Made by a program: the position numbers and the translations under genes | From: a virus | Length of the DNA stretch: 40,058 nucleotides | Virus record (IMG/VR): IMGVR_UViG_3300024500_000055 | Coordinates: 1 to 40,058 of that record | Strand: one strand, 5' to 3' | The notes under the pieces: generated by a model | Seen by the model: only the letters and a program-made list of their open reading frames with translations | Told to the model about the DNA's origin: nothing | Database searches by the model: none | In this document: positions 7,487 to 14,720 of the stretch, in pieces | How positions within the stretch are numbered: position 1 is the first letter of the stretch | Layout: every line of letters starts with the position of its first letter

Positions 7487-9202
7487 ATGGACGCTACAAA
7501 CAATATTGCTACAGATTTATTTTATAAAATTAGAAGCCGCTTTAAAGGGTTAAAGCTAGGTTCAGAAACCAGCGAAATTACAATAAACCCAGAAGAAGCA
7601 AGATTTTTTGATTTTGATTACATGGAAGGTGAAACACCTGTAGGCCATGTTAGCATCAGCCTAGCTGAACCAAACTCTATGAAGGTATATTTCAGTACAG
7701 GAATTACTGAATCAATGAACGATCTTCAAAAGAAGAATTGGTTTGGATTTTTAAGAGAATTAAGATTATTTGCTAAACGTAGGTTAATGGCGTTTGATAC
7801 TCGTGACATTACTAAAGACAATTTAGATAAACGAGATTATGCATTTTTAAGCCGCCATAATTCACCAGAACCTGCGGTTACAACACAACCAACACCAGTC
7901 GGAGAAAGCACAATGAATGTTACTGAAAGCACAATGTACGGATCTAAGACCGTAAGCTATCAAAAACTAATGGATACACGTTTGATTATTAAACATAGTC
8001 AAGCATTAACAGACGATCAAGCACCAGGTGCTAGAACACGTAATATTTCAGCATTATTTGTTGAAAACCAAGACGGTGAAAGATTTAAATATCCTTTCAT
8101 TCATTTAGCAGGAGCTCGTGCTATGCAACGTCACGTGGCTAATGGCGGTGTACCATACGACGATATTGGTAAATCAATTGTACAAATGAGCGAAGAAATT
8201 GCTCAACTAAAAAGTTTTAGCAACTATGTTGTTCGTAATGATTTAATGAATTCAGATACAAACAATATTGTTGAAAGAAGCGGAGAGGCTCTAAATAGAC
8301 TACGTGAACAAATTAAGGCACTATCTAAACAAAGTCATTACGAAGCATATAGAGAAAATTTCCAGGCATACGATAGTGAAGAAATACCACAAGACGTTGT
8401 AGAAGATTTTAAAGAAAAATTTACCGTTAGAAATTTTAAAGAAGACATTGCTAATGTATTTCCGGTCTTATATAGACTAATGAAAGAAGGAAACACGATA
8501 GGCTACGACGACATAGTCGCAATGACCAACAATGCCGCTGTCGAAGAAGAAACATTTGAAATGGAAAATTATGATCCATTTGAAAAATTTGAAAACTGGG
8601 TTTATCAATTAGGTGAAGCAAGCCCTATTCAAGATCCCGATCAAAAAGACGCAGCGATTAAAGAATTACAAGAATTAGTTGGACAACATTTTCCAGCAGG
8701 TGTAGATGGTAGCAATGCCATTGAAAGTTTAAAAGGCATCATTGAAGATCCTAAACTTGACCAAGCCATTAAAGATAAGGCAAAAGAAGATCCAGAGGCA
8801 TGTTGCAGAGGGTTGGTTAAAGATTGGTTAGAACAAAACGCACCAGATGTAGTCGGCCAATTAGATTTTGGTGACTACTCAGAAGAAGAACCCGAAGCAG
8901 GAGGCGAAGAAGCACCCGAAGACGAACCTCAAATGGCCAGTGACGACAATGAGCAAGGAAAAGAGCGTACAGCAATTAATGTTCAAGAACTTGCAGAGTT
9001 TATCACAAGTTTCTATGATAAGGAATCTAATACATTCCCTAAAGGCCCAGAGGGTGTTTGCACAATGGTAGGCAAGAAGTTTGGTGAGCAGGCAGAACAA
9101 GTTGCTCGTAAATTTGTAGAAAGAATGGCACCACAACAATCAACAGAACAAAATCCTGAATTAGCAGAATTGGCAAGAGTTAGAGAATTAGCAGGCCTAT
9201 AA
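7487..9202 (+). CDS. Large conserved virion-associated protein of marine T4-type phages, function unknown
   Basis: A 571-residue protein starting MDATNNIATDLFYKIRSRF. An upstream in-frame ATG at 7457 lies inside gp17, and the 7487 start fits the late-type octamer. I recognise the N-terminal 120 residues (EARFFDFDYMEGE, VSISLAEPNSMKVYFS, NWFGFLRELRLFAKRRL) and the segment ISALFVENQDGERFKYPF as a block conserved near terminase genes in marine T4-type phages, without a proven role. A helical, Glu-rich part follows (about 290-400), then an acidic linker (EEEPEAGGEEAPEDEP, about 463-480) and a C-terminal helical domain. No signal peptide, membrane segment or enzyme motif is seen. A structural role is inferred from context. 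Confidence 0.75.
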   Translation: MDATNNIATDLFYKIRSRFKGLKLGSETSEITINPEEARFFDFDYMEGETPVGHVSISLAEPNSMKVYFSTGITESMNDLQKKNWFGFLRELRLFAKRRLMAFDTRDITKDNLDKRDYAFLSRHNSPEPAVTTQPTPVGESTMNVTESTMYGSKTVSYQKLMDTRLIIKHSQALTDDQAPGARTRNISALFVENQDGERFKYPFIHLAGARAMQRHVANGGVPYDDIGKSIVQMSEEIAQLKSFSNYVVRNDLMNSDTNNIVERSGEALNRLREQIKALSKQSHYEAYRENFQAYDSEEIPQDVVEDFKEKFTVRNFKEDIANVFPVLYRLMKEGNTIGYDDIVAMTNNAAVEEETFEMENYDPFEKFENWVYQLGEASPIQDPDQKDAAIKELQELVGQHFPAGVDGSNAIESLKGIIEDPKLDQAIKDKAKEDPEACCRGLVKDWLEQNAPDVVGQLDFGDYSEEEPEAGGEEAPEDEPQMASDDNEQGKERTAINVQELAEFITSFYDKESNTFPKGPEGVCTMVGKKFGEQAEQVARKFVERMAPQQSTEQNPELAELARVRELAGL

Positions 9203-9224
9203 TAAAAAGAAAATACAATAGTTA

Positions 9225-9248
9225 GGGCACTTAGGTGCCCTTTCTTTT
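9225..9248 (+). terminator. Rho-independent terminator after the 571-aa gene
   Basis: A 6-bp stem GGGCAC/GTGCCC with a TTAG loop is followed by TTTCTTTT. It begins 23 bases after the stop codon of the preceding gene and closes the virion cluster. Confidence 0.85.
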
Positions 9249-9298
9249 GGGCAAAATAATTTAAACTTTTTAGTCAACGTTCGGTCCTATTAATGCGT

Positions 9299-9304
9299 TA
9301 TAAT
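9299..9304 (+). promoter_or_regulatory. Possible sigma70-type -10 element
   Basis: TATAAT lies between a terminator and the first small secreted-protein gene, about 45 bases before its ATG. I see no good -35 element at the right distance, so activity may need an activator or be weak. Confidence 0.4.
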
Positions 9305-9349
9305 ATTACACAGGCACTGATTGTCTGTGCTTTTAAAAAGGAAATTACT

Positions 9350-9523
9350 ATGAAACTAGTAGCAACTTTAGTAGCATCATTATTTGCAGTATCCGCTTTC
9401 GCTGCAGATGCACCTAAGAAAGAAGAAAAGAAAGCAGAAGCCAAACCAGCTGCATCTGCGCCAGCACCTGCTGCTAAGGAAGCTCCAAAAGCTCCTGCTA
9501 AGAAAGAAGAAGCTAAGAAGTAA
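9350..9523 (+). CDS. Small exported Ala/Lys/Pro-rich protein
   Basis: A 57-residue protein. The start at 9350 is chosen because AAGGAAA lies 6-7 bases upstream and the N-terminus is a clean signal peptide, MKLVATLVASLFAVSAFA, cut probably before ADAP. The mature part is about 38 residues made almost only of Ala, Lys, Pro and Glu (KKEEKKAEAKP, APAPAAKEAP). Such short Ala/Lys-rich exported proteins are common in betaproteobacterial genomes, so acquisition from a host is possible. It is the first of three consecutive genes with signal peptides. A role in the periplasm or envelope during infection is inferred; function unknown. Confidence 0.8.
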   Translation: MKLVATLVASLFAVSAFAADAPKKEEKKAEAKPAASAPAPAAKEAPKAPAKKEEAKK

Positions 9524-9531
9524 TTTTAGTT

Positions 9532-9562
9532 GCCCCTTGTCAACGAAAGTTGGCATTGGGGC
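9532..9562 (+). other. Structured intergenic hairpin with GAAA tetraloop
   Basis: Outer stem GCCCC/GGGGC (9532-9536 with 9558-9562), a small internal loop (TT against ATT), inner stem GTCAAC/GTTGGC with one G-U pair (9539-9544 with 9549-9554), and a GAAA loop. There is no T tract after it, so it is not a typical terminator. It could be a processing or stability element between two secreted-protein genes. Confidence 0.6.
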
Positions 9563-9567
9563 GTTAC

Positions 9568-9573
9568 TATAAT
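9568..9573 (+). promoter_or_regulatory. Possible -10 element before the second secreted-protein gene
   Basis: TATAAT lies just after the hairpin and 15 bases before the ATG at 9589. No convincing -35 is found 16-18 bases upstream, so this is weak evidence. Confidence 0.35.
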
Positions 9574-9588
9574 ATCAAGGAGGGTTTT

Positions 9589-9885
9589 ATGAAAAAACTC
9601 TTAATTGCAGGTTTAATTGGTTTATCTGCTTTTGGTGCGCAAGCAGGTCCACATCATGGCTATCATGGCGGACACCATATGCATCATGGGAGAGGTTGGA
9701 ATTGGGTAGTTCCAGCTGTAGTTGGAGGTGCTGTGGTATATGCCGCAACTCGTCCTGTAGTTGTTCAACAACCGCCAGCGGTTATTCAACAACCGCCCGT
9801 TTATACGCAACAACAAGTATGTAGTCCTTGGACTGAAGTGCGCAATCCAGACGGTAGTGTAACACTTACAAGGACTTGTCAATAA
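9589..9885 (+). CDS. Small exported His/Gly- and Gln/Pro-rich protein
   Basis: A 98-residue protein. The start at 9589 is fixed by a strong ribosome site (AAGGAGGG) 4 bases upstream and a signal peptide MKKLLIAGLIGLSAFGAQA cut before GPHH. The mature protein has a His/Gly-rich stretch (HHGYHGGHHMHHGRG, possible metal binding), a hydrophobic segment (WVVPAVVGGAVVYAA) that may insert into a membrane or be a second hydrophobic core, a repeated QQPP unit, and a C-terminal WTEVRNPDGSVTLTRTC motif. This layout is common in small envelope proteins of beta- and gammaproteobacteria. Function unknown; the phage may have taken it from a host. Confidence 0.85.
   Translation: MKKLLIAGLIGLSAFGAQAGPHHGYHGGHHMHHGRGWNWVVPAVVGGAVVYAATRPVVVQQPPAVIQQPPVYTQQQVCSPWTEVRNPDGSVTLTRTCQ
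9764..9797 (+). repeat. 13-bp direct repeat, period 21
   Basis: TTCAACAACCGCC occurs at 9764-9776 and again at 9785-9797, in frame, encoding the repeated QQPP unit of the secreted His/Gly-rich protein. It could permit copy-number change by slippage. Confidence 0.85.
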
Positions 9886-9903
9886 TGTTAATGAGGACTA
9901 GAA

Positions 9904-10308
9904 ATGAAAAGGTTAGCAGTAATCTTAGCTGCGATGAGTTTAATTGGGACAAGCCAGGCAAATACGAGTCTCAATGGGAAAGAACTCTTTGGGAGACCTA
10001 CAACTATAGAGTCACCAGCTCAGATTGCGATCAAAAAAGGACCGGTCCTTGCAAGATCTATCAAAATACAAAAACCTAAAATTTTTACAGGCAATCCTCA
10101 CAAAATTGTTTTATTTGCAGATGACAGCGAAGATAACATTATTGAAGTTGACGATATCATTACATCTTATCGAAGAAAAGATCTACAAAGAATTCAAACA
10201 GACCCAACACCGGATGATCCTGAAGGTTTAATTACTGAAGAAATCCGGTGGAAATTATTTTTAGCAAGAACAGCGGCTATGATTCGTTATCACCAAATCC
10301 ACTCATAG
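9904..10308 (+). CDS. Exported small protein, function unknown
   Basis: A 134-residue protein with a signal peptide MKRLAVILAAMSLIGTSQA, cut probably before NTSL. GAGGA lies 8 bases before the ATG. The mature part has no recognised domain: a Lys-rich segment (IAIKKGPVLARSIKIQKPK), an acidic patch (ADDSEDNIIEVDD) and a helical end (EEIRWKLFLARTAAMIRYHQ). It is the last of three exported-protein genes in a row. Its stop codon lies inside the loop region of the following terminator, an economical arrangement. Confidence 0.75.
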   Translation: MKRLAVILAAMSLIGTSQANTSLNGKELFGRPTTIESPAQIAIKKGPVLARSIKIQKPKIFTGNPHKIVLFADDSEDNIIEVDDIITSYRRKDLQRIQTDPTPDDPEGLITEEIRWKLFLARTAAMIRYHQIHS

Positions 10309-10322
10309 AGTGGATTTTTTTT
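10295..10322 (+). terminator. Rho-independent terminator overlapping a stop codon
   Basis: A 10-bp perfect stem AAATCCACTC/GAGTGGATTT with an ATA loop is followed by T residues to 10322. The stop codon TAG of the preceding gene (10306-10308) lies at the loop. It isolates the exported-protein genes from gp32. Confidence 0.93.
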
Positions 10323-10347
10323 GGTGAAATAAATTTTTAGAAAGGAC

Positions 10348-10376
10348 TTGATCTTGCTAAATAAAAAGCGCATAAT
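10348..10376 (+). promoter_or_regulatory. sigma70-type promoter for gp32
   Basis: TTGATC (10348-10353) and CATAAT (10371-10376) are 17 bases apart, a good fit to the host consensus. A late-type core GCTAAATA (10356-10363) sits inside the spacer, so both early/middle and late use are possible, as for T4 gene 32. The leader to the ATG is about 50 bases and ends in the strong ribosome site AAGGAGG. Confidence 0.65.
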
Positions 10377-10433
10377 AGTTGTTATGCGATAGGCATAAAG
10401 TCATTTACATTAAAGGCATAAGGAGGCTATAAA

Positions 10434-11414
10434 ATGGCAACATTAGCAGAAATTCGTGCTAAACTTCAAGAAGCACAATCAAAGTCCACAGGACAAACAT
10501 CAAGCGGCGGCGACAACGCAATTTACCCACATTGGAACATGCAAGAAGGCAAGGAAGCCGTAGTTCGTTTCCTACCAGATGGCAATTCTAACAACACATT
10601 TTTCTGGGTTGAACGTGCAATGATCAAATTGGAATTCGCAGGAATTAAAGGCGAAACCGATTCACGTAAAGTTCAAGTACAGGTTCCCTGTGTTGAAATG
10701 TATAACGATGGTTCCGTATGTCCAATCCTTTCAGAAGTGCGTGGTTGGTTTAAAGACAAATCATTAGAGGATATGGGTCGTAAATATTGGAAAAAGCGTT
10801 CATATATCTTCCAAGGCTTTGTTGTTGAAGATGCTCTCAAAGAAGAAAAAACACCAGAGAATCCAATTCGCAGATTCATCATCGGTCCTCAAATCTATCA
10901 AATCATTCGTTCAGCACTAATGGACCCAGAGTTGGAAGAACTACCAACTGATTACCTCCGCGGTGTAGATTTCCGTATCGCAAAAACAAGCAAAGGTGGT
11001 TTTGCTGATTATTCTACAAGTAAGTGGAGCCGTCGTGAACGTGCTCTAACCGATGCAGAAAAATCCGCAGTTGATACCCATGGTTTGTTTAACTTGTCAG
11101 ACTTCTTGCCTAAGAAGCCAACCGATGTTGAGCTTAAGGTTATGAAAGAAATGTTTGAAGCATCAGTTAATGGCGAAGCATATGACATGGACCGTTGGGG
11201 TCAATACTTCAAACCAGCAGGCATGGGTGCTGCAACAGGCGATCCTAACAAAGCTCGCTCAAGTGCTCCTGCTGAAGAAGTTGACGAAGAACCTACTCCT
11301 GTAGCAAGTGCTCCGGCAGCTCAGTCTACTCCTGTAGCAAGTGCTCCGGCAGCAGAAGGTGCTAGTCGTGCGCAAGACATTCTTGCCAAGATTCGCGCTC
11401 GTCAAAGTCAATAA
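10434..11414 (+). CDS. 32: Single-stranded DNA-binding protein, T4 gp32-like
   Basis: Coats single-stranded DNA at forks and recombination intermediates and organises the replisome. The protein is 326 residues (T4: 301). The OB-fold core begins near residue 30 (YPHWNMQEGKEAVVRFLPDG; FFWVERAMIKLEF) and continues past VDFRIAKTSKGGFADYSTSKW, typical of gp32. In T4 a zinc is held by one His and three Cys; here only C86 and C96 are obvious in this region, so the zinc site may be reduced or absent. The C-terminus is acidic and Ala/Pro-rich with an 11-residue repeat, followed by AQDILAKIRARQ. It has its own promoter and an SD sequence; UvsX follows. Confidence 0.93.
   Translation: MATLAEIRAKLQEAQSKSTGQTSSGGDNAIYPHWNMQEGKEAVVRFLPDGNSNNTFFWVERAMIKLEFAGIKGETDSRKVQVQVPCVEMYNDGSVCPILSEVRGWFKDKSLEDMGRKYWKKRSYIFQGFVVEDALKEEKTPENPIRRFIIGPQIYQIIRSALMDPELEELPTDYLRGVDFRIAKTSKGGFADYSTSKWSRRERALTDAEKSAVDTHGLFNLSDFLPKKPTDVELKVMKEMFEASVNGEAYDMDRWGQYFKPAGMGAATGDPNKARSSAPAEEVDEEPTPVASAPAAQSTPVASAPAAEGASRAQDILAKIRARQSQ
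11293..11353 (+). repeat. 28-bp in-frame tandem repeat, period 33, in gp32
   Basis: A 28-base sequence beginning CTACTCCTGTAGCAAGTGCT is present at 11293-11320 and identically at 11326-11353. It encodes two copies of TPVASAPAA in the gp32 C-terminal linker, a recent duplication. Confidence 0.93.
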
Positions 11415-11425
11415 TAATAAAGTAA

Positions 11426-11450
11426 AGAGTGTGGGCAATACCCGCACTCT
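11426..11450 (+). terminator. Intercistronic hairpin between gp32 and uvsX, weak terminator
   Basis: A 10-bp stem (11426-11435 with 11441-11450, one G-U pair) has loop CAATA. Only a short, mixed sequence (CTTACC) follows, not a T tract. It may attenuate read-through or mark an mRNA processing site, letting gp32 be made in excess over UvsX. Confidence 0.55.
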
Positions 11451-11473
11451 CTTACCACTACAGGGAACATAAT

Positions 11474-12553
11474 ATGGCAAAAGCATTTGATATTTCTAAA
11501 TTTAGAAAGTCAATTACAAAGTCTATTGAAGGCTTGTCAATTGGCTTTAATGATCCTACTGATTGGATCTCAACAGGTAACTACGCTCTCAATTATTTGA
11601 TTAGCGGTGATTTTAATAAAGGTGTACCGCTAGGTAAAGTTACGGTATTCGCCGGTGAATCTGGCGCAGGTAAATCATATATCTGTTCAGGTAACCTTAT
11701 TAAGGCAGCACAGGCACAAGGAATTTATCCAATCCTAATCGATACAGAAAATGCTCTCGATGAAGATTGGTTAAAAGCACTTGGTGTTGATACTAGCGAA
11801 GATAAGTTGCTTAAACTTAATATGGCAATGATTGACGATGTAGCAAAAACTATTACAGAATTTGTTGCTGAATATAAAGCAATGCCTGAAGATAGCCGTC
11901 CTAAGGTTCTGTTTGTACTTGATTCACTAGGTATGTTGTTAACTCCTACAGATGTTAATCAGTTCGAAGCAGGCGATTTAAAAGGCGACATGGGCCGTAA
12001 ACCTAAAGCACTTACAGCACTTGTTCGTAATTGTGTTAATATGTTTGGTAGTTTAAACATTGGTTTAGTTGCTACTAACCACACATACGCAAGTCAAGAT
12101 ATGTTTGATCCAGATGACAAAATCAGTGGAGGACAAGGTTTTATCTACGCAAGCTCTATTGTTGTTGCTATGCGTAAGTTAAAGTTGAAAGAAGACGAAG
12201 ACGGCAACAAGATTTCAGAAGTTAAAGGTATTCGTGCAGCTTGTAAGATTATGAAAACACGTTATGCAAAACCTTTTGAAAGTGTACAGGTAAAGATTCC
12301 TTATGAAACAGGTATGAATCCGTATAGCGGAATGGTAGATCTGGCAGAAGAAAAAGGTCTTCTAAAGAAAGAAGGAAATAGCCTTGTATACACAACAGCC
12401 GATGGCGAAATTATCAAACAATTCCGCAAGGCTTGGGAAAGAAACGAAAACGGTGGGCTAGATGCAATTATGTCCGACATCATCAAAAACGGTGAAAAAT
12501 CCGTTTCTGAGATAACTACAAATATTGAATCCCAACCGGAGAGCGTAGAATGA
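11474..12553 (+). CDS. uvsX: RecA-like recombinase UvsX
   Basis: Strand-exchange protein that starts recombination-dependent replication and repair. The protein is 359 residues (T4: 391). The start at 11474 is preferred because AGGGA lies 7 bases upstream; an in-frame ATG at 11429 lies in the hairpin before it. Walker A GESGAGKS is at residues 61-68, Walker B is VLFVLDSLGML, and the DNA-binding loop region KISGGQGFIYASSIV follows. It works with gp32 encoded just upstream and with UvsW encoded 13 kb downstream. Its stop overlaps the next start (ATGA). Confidence 0.95.
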   Translation: MAKAFDISKFRKSITKSIEGLSIGFNDPTDWISTGNYALNYLISGDFNKGVPLGKVTVFAGESGAGKSYICSGNLIKAAQAQGIYPILIDTENALDEDWLKALGVDTSEDKLLKLNMAMIDDVAKTITEFVAEYKAMPEDSRPKVLFVLDSLGMLLTPTDVNQFEAGDLKGDMGRKPKALTALVRNCVNMFGSLNIGLVATNHTYASQDMFDPDDKISGGQGFIYASSIVVAMRKLKLKEDEDGNKISEVKGIRAACKIMKTRYAKPFESVQVKIPYETGMNPYSGMVDLAEEKGLLKKEGNSLVYTTADGEIIKQFRKAWERNENGGLDAIMSDIIKNGEKSVSEITTNIESQPESVE

Positions 12554-12783
12554 AAGAAGATTTAATTGCAGATTTATGGTCAATTGTTGTAGAGCATATT
12601 CCTGAAAAACAACGCAAAGACGTTGCCGCTGACTTTGTTAACACATTGTTAGATTATGGTATTAAAGAAAGTGTTTTAGATAGTCTACTAGGCGTAGATC
12701 CATATTTAGACACAGCTATTGAATATGCTATTGATGGCGAAGAGATCGAAGAAGAAGATGAATATTACGAAGATGAGGATTAA
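12550..12783 (+). CDS. Small acidic protein downstream of uvsX, unknown
   Basis: A 77-residue protein. Helical N-terminal part (EDLIADLWSIVVEHIPEKQR; FVNTLLDYGIKESVLDSLLG) and a very acidic C-terminal tail (EEIEEEDEYYEDED). It overlaps uvsX by four bases and lies next to another conserved small gene, so coupling to recombination or replication is likely. The acidic tail could mimic DNA or bind gp32-type partners; this is inference. Not recognised beyond frequent occurrence of a similar gene after uvsX in marine T4-type phages. Confidence 0.65.
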   Translation: MKEDLIADLWSIVVEHIPEKQRKDVAADFVNTLLDYGIKESVLDSLLGVDPYLDTAIEYAIDGEEIEEEDEYYEDED

Positions 12784-13239
12784 ATGAATTGGTATGATCG
12801 AGTTTCAAAGGACATCTCAAATATCCCTGATGCAGTGGCATACTATGAGGCTGAATTATTGGCAGCAAAGAATGATGCTCGCATAGCGGGAAATATTGAA
12901 AAGGCCGCTGCCAGTATGCCCGGCATTGTTGAAAATCGATTCAATCAGCTTCAAGAAATTGAAGCAATTCTCGAATATCTTAATATTGAACTTCGTAGAC
13001 TTCGAAGTCAACATTTTCGTAAGTACCTTGAAAACTATCAACGTGCTTTGTCCTCTAGAGATTGTGAAAAATTTGTAGAGGGCGAAGCCGACGTTGTAGA
13101 CTTTGAAAAAATTATCAATGACTTTGCTTTGCTACGTAACAAATGGTTAGGTATCATTAAAGGTCTTGACATCAAGCAATGGCAATTATCTAACATTGTT
13201 AAATTAAGAACAGCTGGCCTGGAAGATGCTACTCTATGA
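12784..13239 (+). CDS. Helical protein next to uvsX; recombination-mediator candidate
   Basis: A 151-residue, mostly helical protein starting MNWYDRVSKDISNIPDAVAYYE. Blocks such as EKAAASMPGIVENRFNQLQEIEA, YLNIELRRLRSQHFRKYLENY and FALLRNKWLGIIKGLDIKQW suggest a long coiled helical fold. The helical content, size (T4 UvsY is 137 residues) and position right after uvsX would fit a UvsY-like mediator that loads UvsX onto gp32-coated DNA, but I see no diagnostic motif, so this is a hypothesis. It starts 0 bases after the previous stop (TAAATG) and overlaps the next gene by ATGA. Confidence 0.6.
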   Translation: MNWYDRVSKDISNIPDAVAYYEAELLAAKNDARIAGNIEKAAASMPGIVENRFNQLQEIEAILEYLNIELRRLRSQHFRKYLENYQRALSSRDCEKFVEGEADVVDFEKIINDFALLRNKWLGIIKGLDIKQWQLSNIVKLRTAGLEDATL

Positions 13240-14045
13240 AAATAGGAATTATTGGTCTAGGTTTTGTTGGAGAAGCAATTTATTGGGCACATCGTAATGA
13301 TGAAAGAGTAGTTCGAGATCCAAAATTTGAAGATAGTGCCGACTATGAAAAATTCTTAGATTGCGACGGAATCTTTATTTGTGTTCCAACTCCAGCTTTA
13401 GACAATGGTAGTTGTGATGCCTCTATTCTTGAACAGGTTTTAAAAGAATTATATAATGCAGGCATTAGCGAAAAAATACCGTTAATATGCAAATCGACAG
13501 CAACTCCTAGCATATACAATCAACTTTTAAAAGAATATCCTTCAATAATTCATTGCCCAGAATTTTTAACTGCGGCTAATGCTAGCGCCGATTATCAAAA
13601 TAGTAGATATTTTATTCTAGGCGGTAACGGAGAATTATGTGTTACTGCTAGAGATGTTATTCGATCAGGTGTTCCTCTAGTCCACAGGCAATTTTTAGTT
13701 ACTGATATTAAGTCTGCTGCCTTATACAAGTATATGATGAATGCGTACCTTGCCACTAAGGTAACATTTATGAATGAATTTTATAAGTTAGCAAAGGCAG
13801 AGAATGTAAGTTTTGAATCGTTAAAAGATCTAACCATTTATGATGATCGAATTGGTTATACACATTTAAATGTTCCCGGACCAGATGGAAAATTTGGTTG
13901 GGGTGGCATATGCTTTCCAAAAGATATTAGTGCTATTCAAACAGAAGCGTCTAGTCTAGGAATTGATTTAGAATTATTAAAACAAGTTAACAACATCAAT
14001 AATAAAGATAGAAATATTGAGTTGTTTTTTAGCTCAACGCCTTGA
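13236..14045 (+). CDS. Nucleotide-sugar dehydrogenase (UDP-glucose/GDP-mannose type), shortened
   Basis: NAD-dependent dehydrogenase that would oxidise a nucleotide sugar to a uronic acid. The Rossmann motif GIIGLGFVG is at residues 4-12; the central CPEFLTAANA, the helix ALYKYMMNAYLATKVTFMNE and the catalytic block FGWGGICFPKDI with Cys226 follow in family order. The length is 269 residues; typical members have 390-450 and a third, C-terminal domain that completes the nucleotide-sugar site, which is missing here. It overlaps the - strand glycosyltransferase gene by 17 bases at its 3' end. It is coupled (ATGA) to the uvsX-side genes, and so may be expressed with them. Activity on its own is uncertain. 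Confidence 0.85.
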   Translation: MKIGIIGLGFVGEAIYWAHRNDERVVRDPKFEDSADYEKFLDCDGIFICVPTPALDNGSCDASILEQVLKELYNAGISEKIPLICKSTATPSIYNQLLKEYPSIIHCPEFLTAANASADYQNSRYFILGGNGELCVTARDVIRSGVPLVHRQFLVTDIKSAALYKYMMNAYLATKVTFMNEFYKLAKAENVSFESLKDLTIYDDRIGYTHLNVPGPDGKFGWGGICFPKDISAIQTEASSLGIDLELLKQVNNINNKDRNIELFFSSTP

Positions 14046-14676
14046 TACAAAATTCGTCAAGATGTTGTAATTTCCATTGATCCCAAATTTCGTGGTCAGG
14101 ATGTTTTAAAGTTTTTAACTCTTTGTATGTGTTGTCCAATTCAGCTTTGTCAAATCGATAATGCGCATGTTCAACAACTACATCTGAAAGATATTTTAAA
14201 ATTTCTGGATTTCTTTTAGTAAGCTCTTTCCAAGGAAGTTCAACACAATAATGGGTGCATACAGGTAAAGCAAACCATCCAATTTTTCTTATCAAATCTC
14301 CCCCTATACAAGGATGACAGCAGTTTTGTGGCTTTCTTGTTAAATCATTACATTGAGATATAAAATTATTAGAAGCAGCAATTACAAGTTTTTGATCCCA
14401 ATTTTGAGTTTGTGGGATTAAATCGTCTGCTAGTAATCCATACCACGGTTCGTTTGGATACCTTTCAACCATCTCGTTCATTGCCCGTCCTAACCTGGCT
14501 CGAGATTCTATTACAACATGAAATTCTTTTGGATAATTTAATTTTTTATAATTTTCAATTTCTGGATCGCATTCATCTAATCTAATATAAACTGGAGTTG
14601 ATCCTTTAGTTTCTTTCCAGCATTTAATAAACCGTTTTAGGTTCTTTGGTCTTCCGCGACTTGCTAATACCCACAT
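14029..14676 (-). CDS. GT-A type glycosyltransferase-like protein
   Basis: A 215-residue protein. The opening MWVLASRGRPKNLKRF is typical of GT2-like phage transferases, and GLLADDLIPQTQNWD (about 80-94) contains an acidic Asp-Asp in the position of the DxD metal/nucleotide-sugar motif. Several Cys and His residues (CCHPCIGGD; CTHYC) are unusual. The C-terminus (VVEHAHYRFDKAELD) is a common end in this group. AAGGAT lies 7 bases before the ATG on the - strand, and a late-type AATAAATA lies 23 bases upstream. It is transcribed toward the nucleotide-sugar dehydrogenase. Confidence 0.7.
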   Translation of the reverse strand: MWVLASRGRPKNLKRFIKCWKETKGSTPVYIRLDECDPEIENYKKLNYPKEFHVVIESRARLGRAMNEMVERYPNEPWYGLLADDLIPQTQNWDQKLVIAASNNFISQCNDLTRKPQNCCHPCIGGDLIRKIGWFALPVCTHYCVELPWKELTKRNPEILKYLSDVVVEHAHYRFDKAELDNTYKELKTLKHPDHEIWDQWKLQHLDEFCIKALS

Positions 14677-14699
14677 ATTCTAATCCTTAAAATGCCAAA

Positions 14700-14716
14700 T
14701 ATTTATTTTATAAATA
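14700..14716. promoter_or_regulatory. Back-to-back late-type promoters at a divergent gene pair
   Basis: On the + strand an exact TATAAATA (14709-14716) ends 4 bases before the ATG at 14721. On the - strand AATAAATA (14707-14700) lies 23 bases upstream of the ATG at 14676. The two octamers are adjacent and point outward, so the site probably drives both the - strand transferase and the + strand seven-gene operon. Confidence 0.75.
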
Positions 14717-14720
14717 GTTC

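Noticed and set aside
9293-9349. ATG-starting extension before the Ala/Lys-rich exported protein
   Set aside because: It overlaps the TATAAT element and would spoil the signal peptide; the 9350 start has a ribosome site.
12784-13239. Firm assignment as UvsY
   Set aside because: Position and helical character fit, but no sequence motif supports it, so it is kept as a candidate only.
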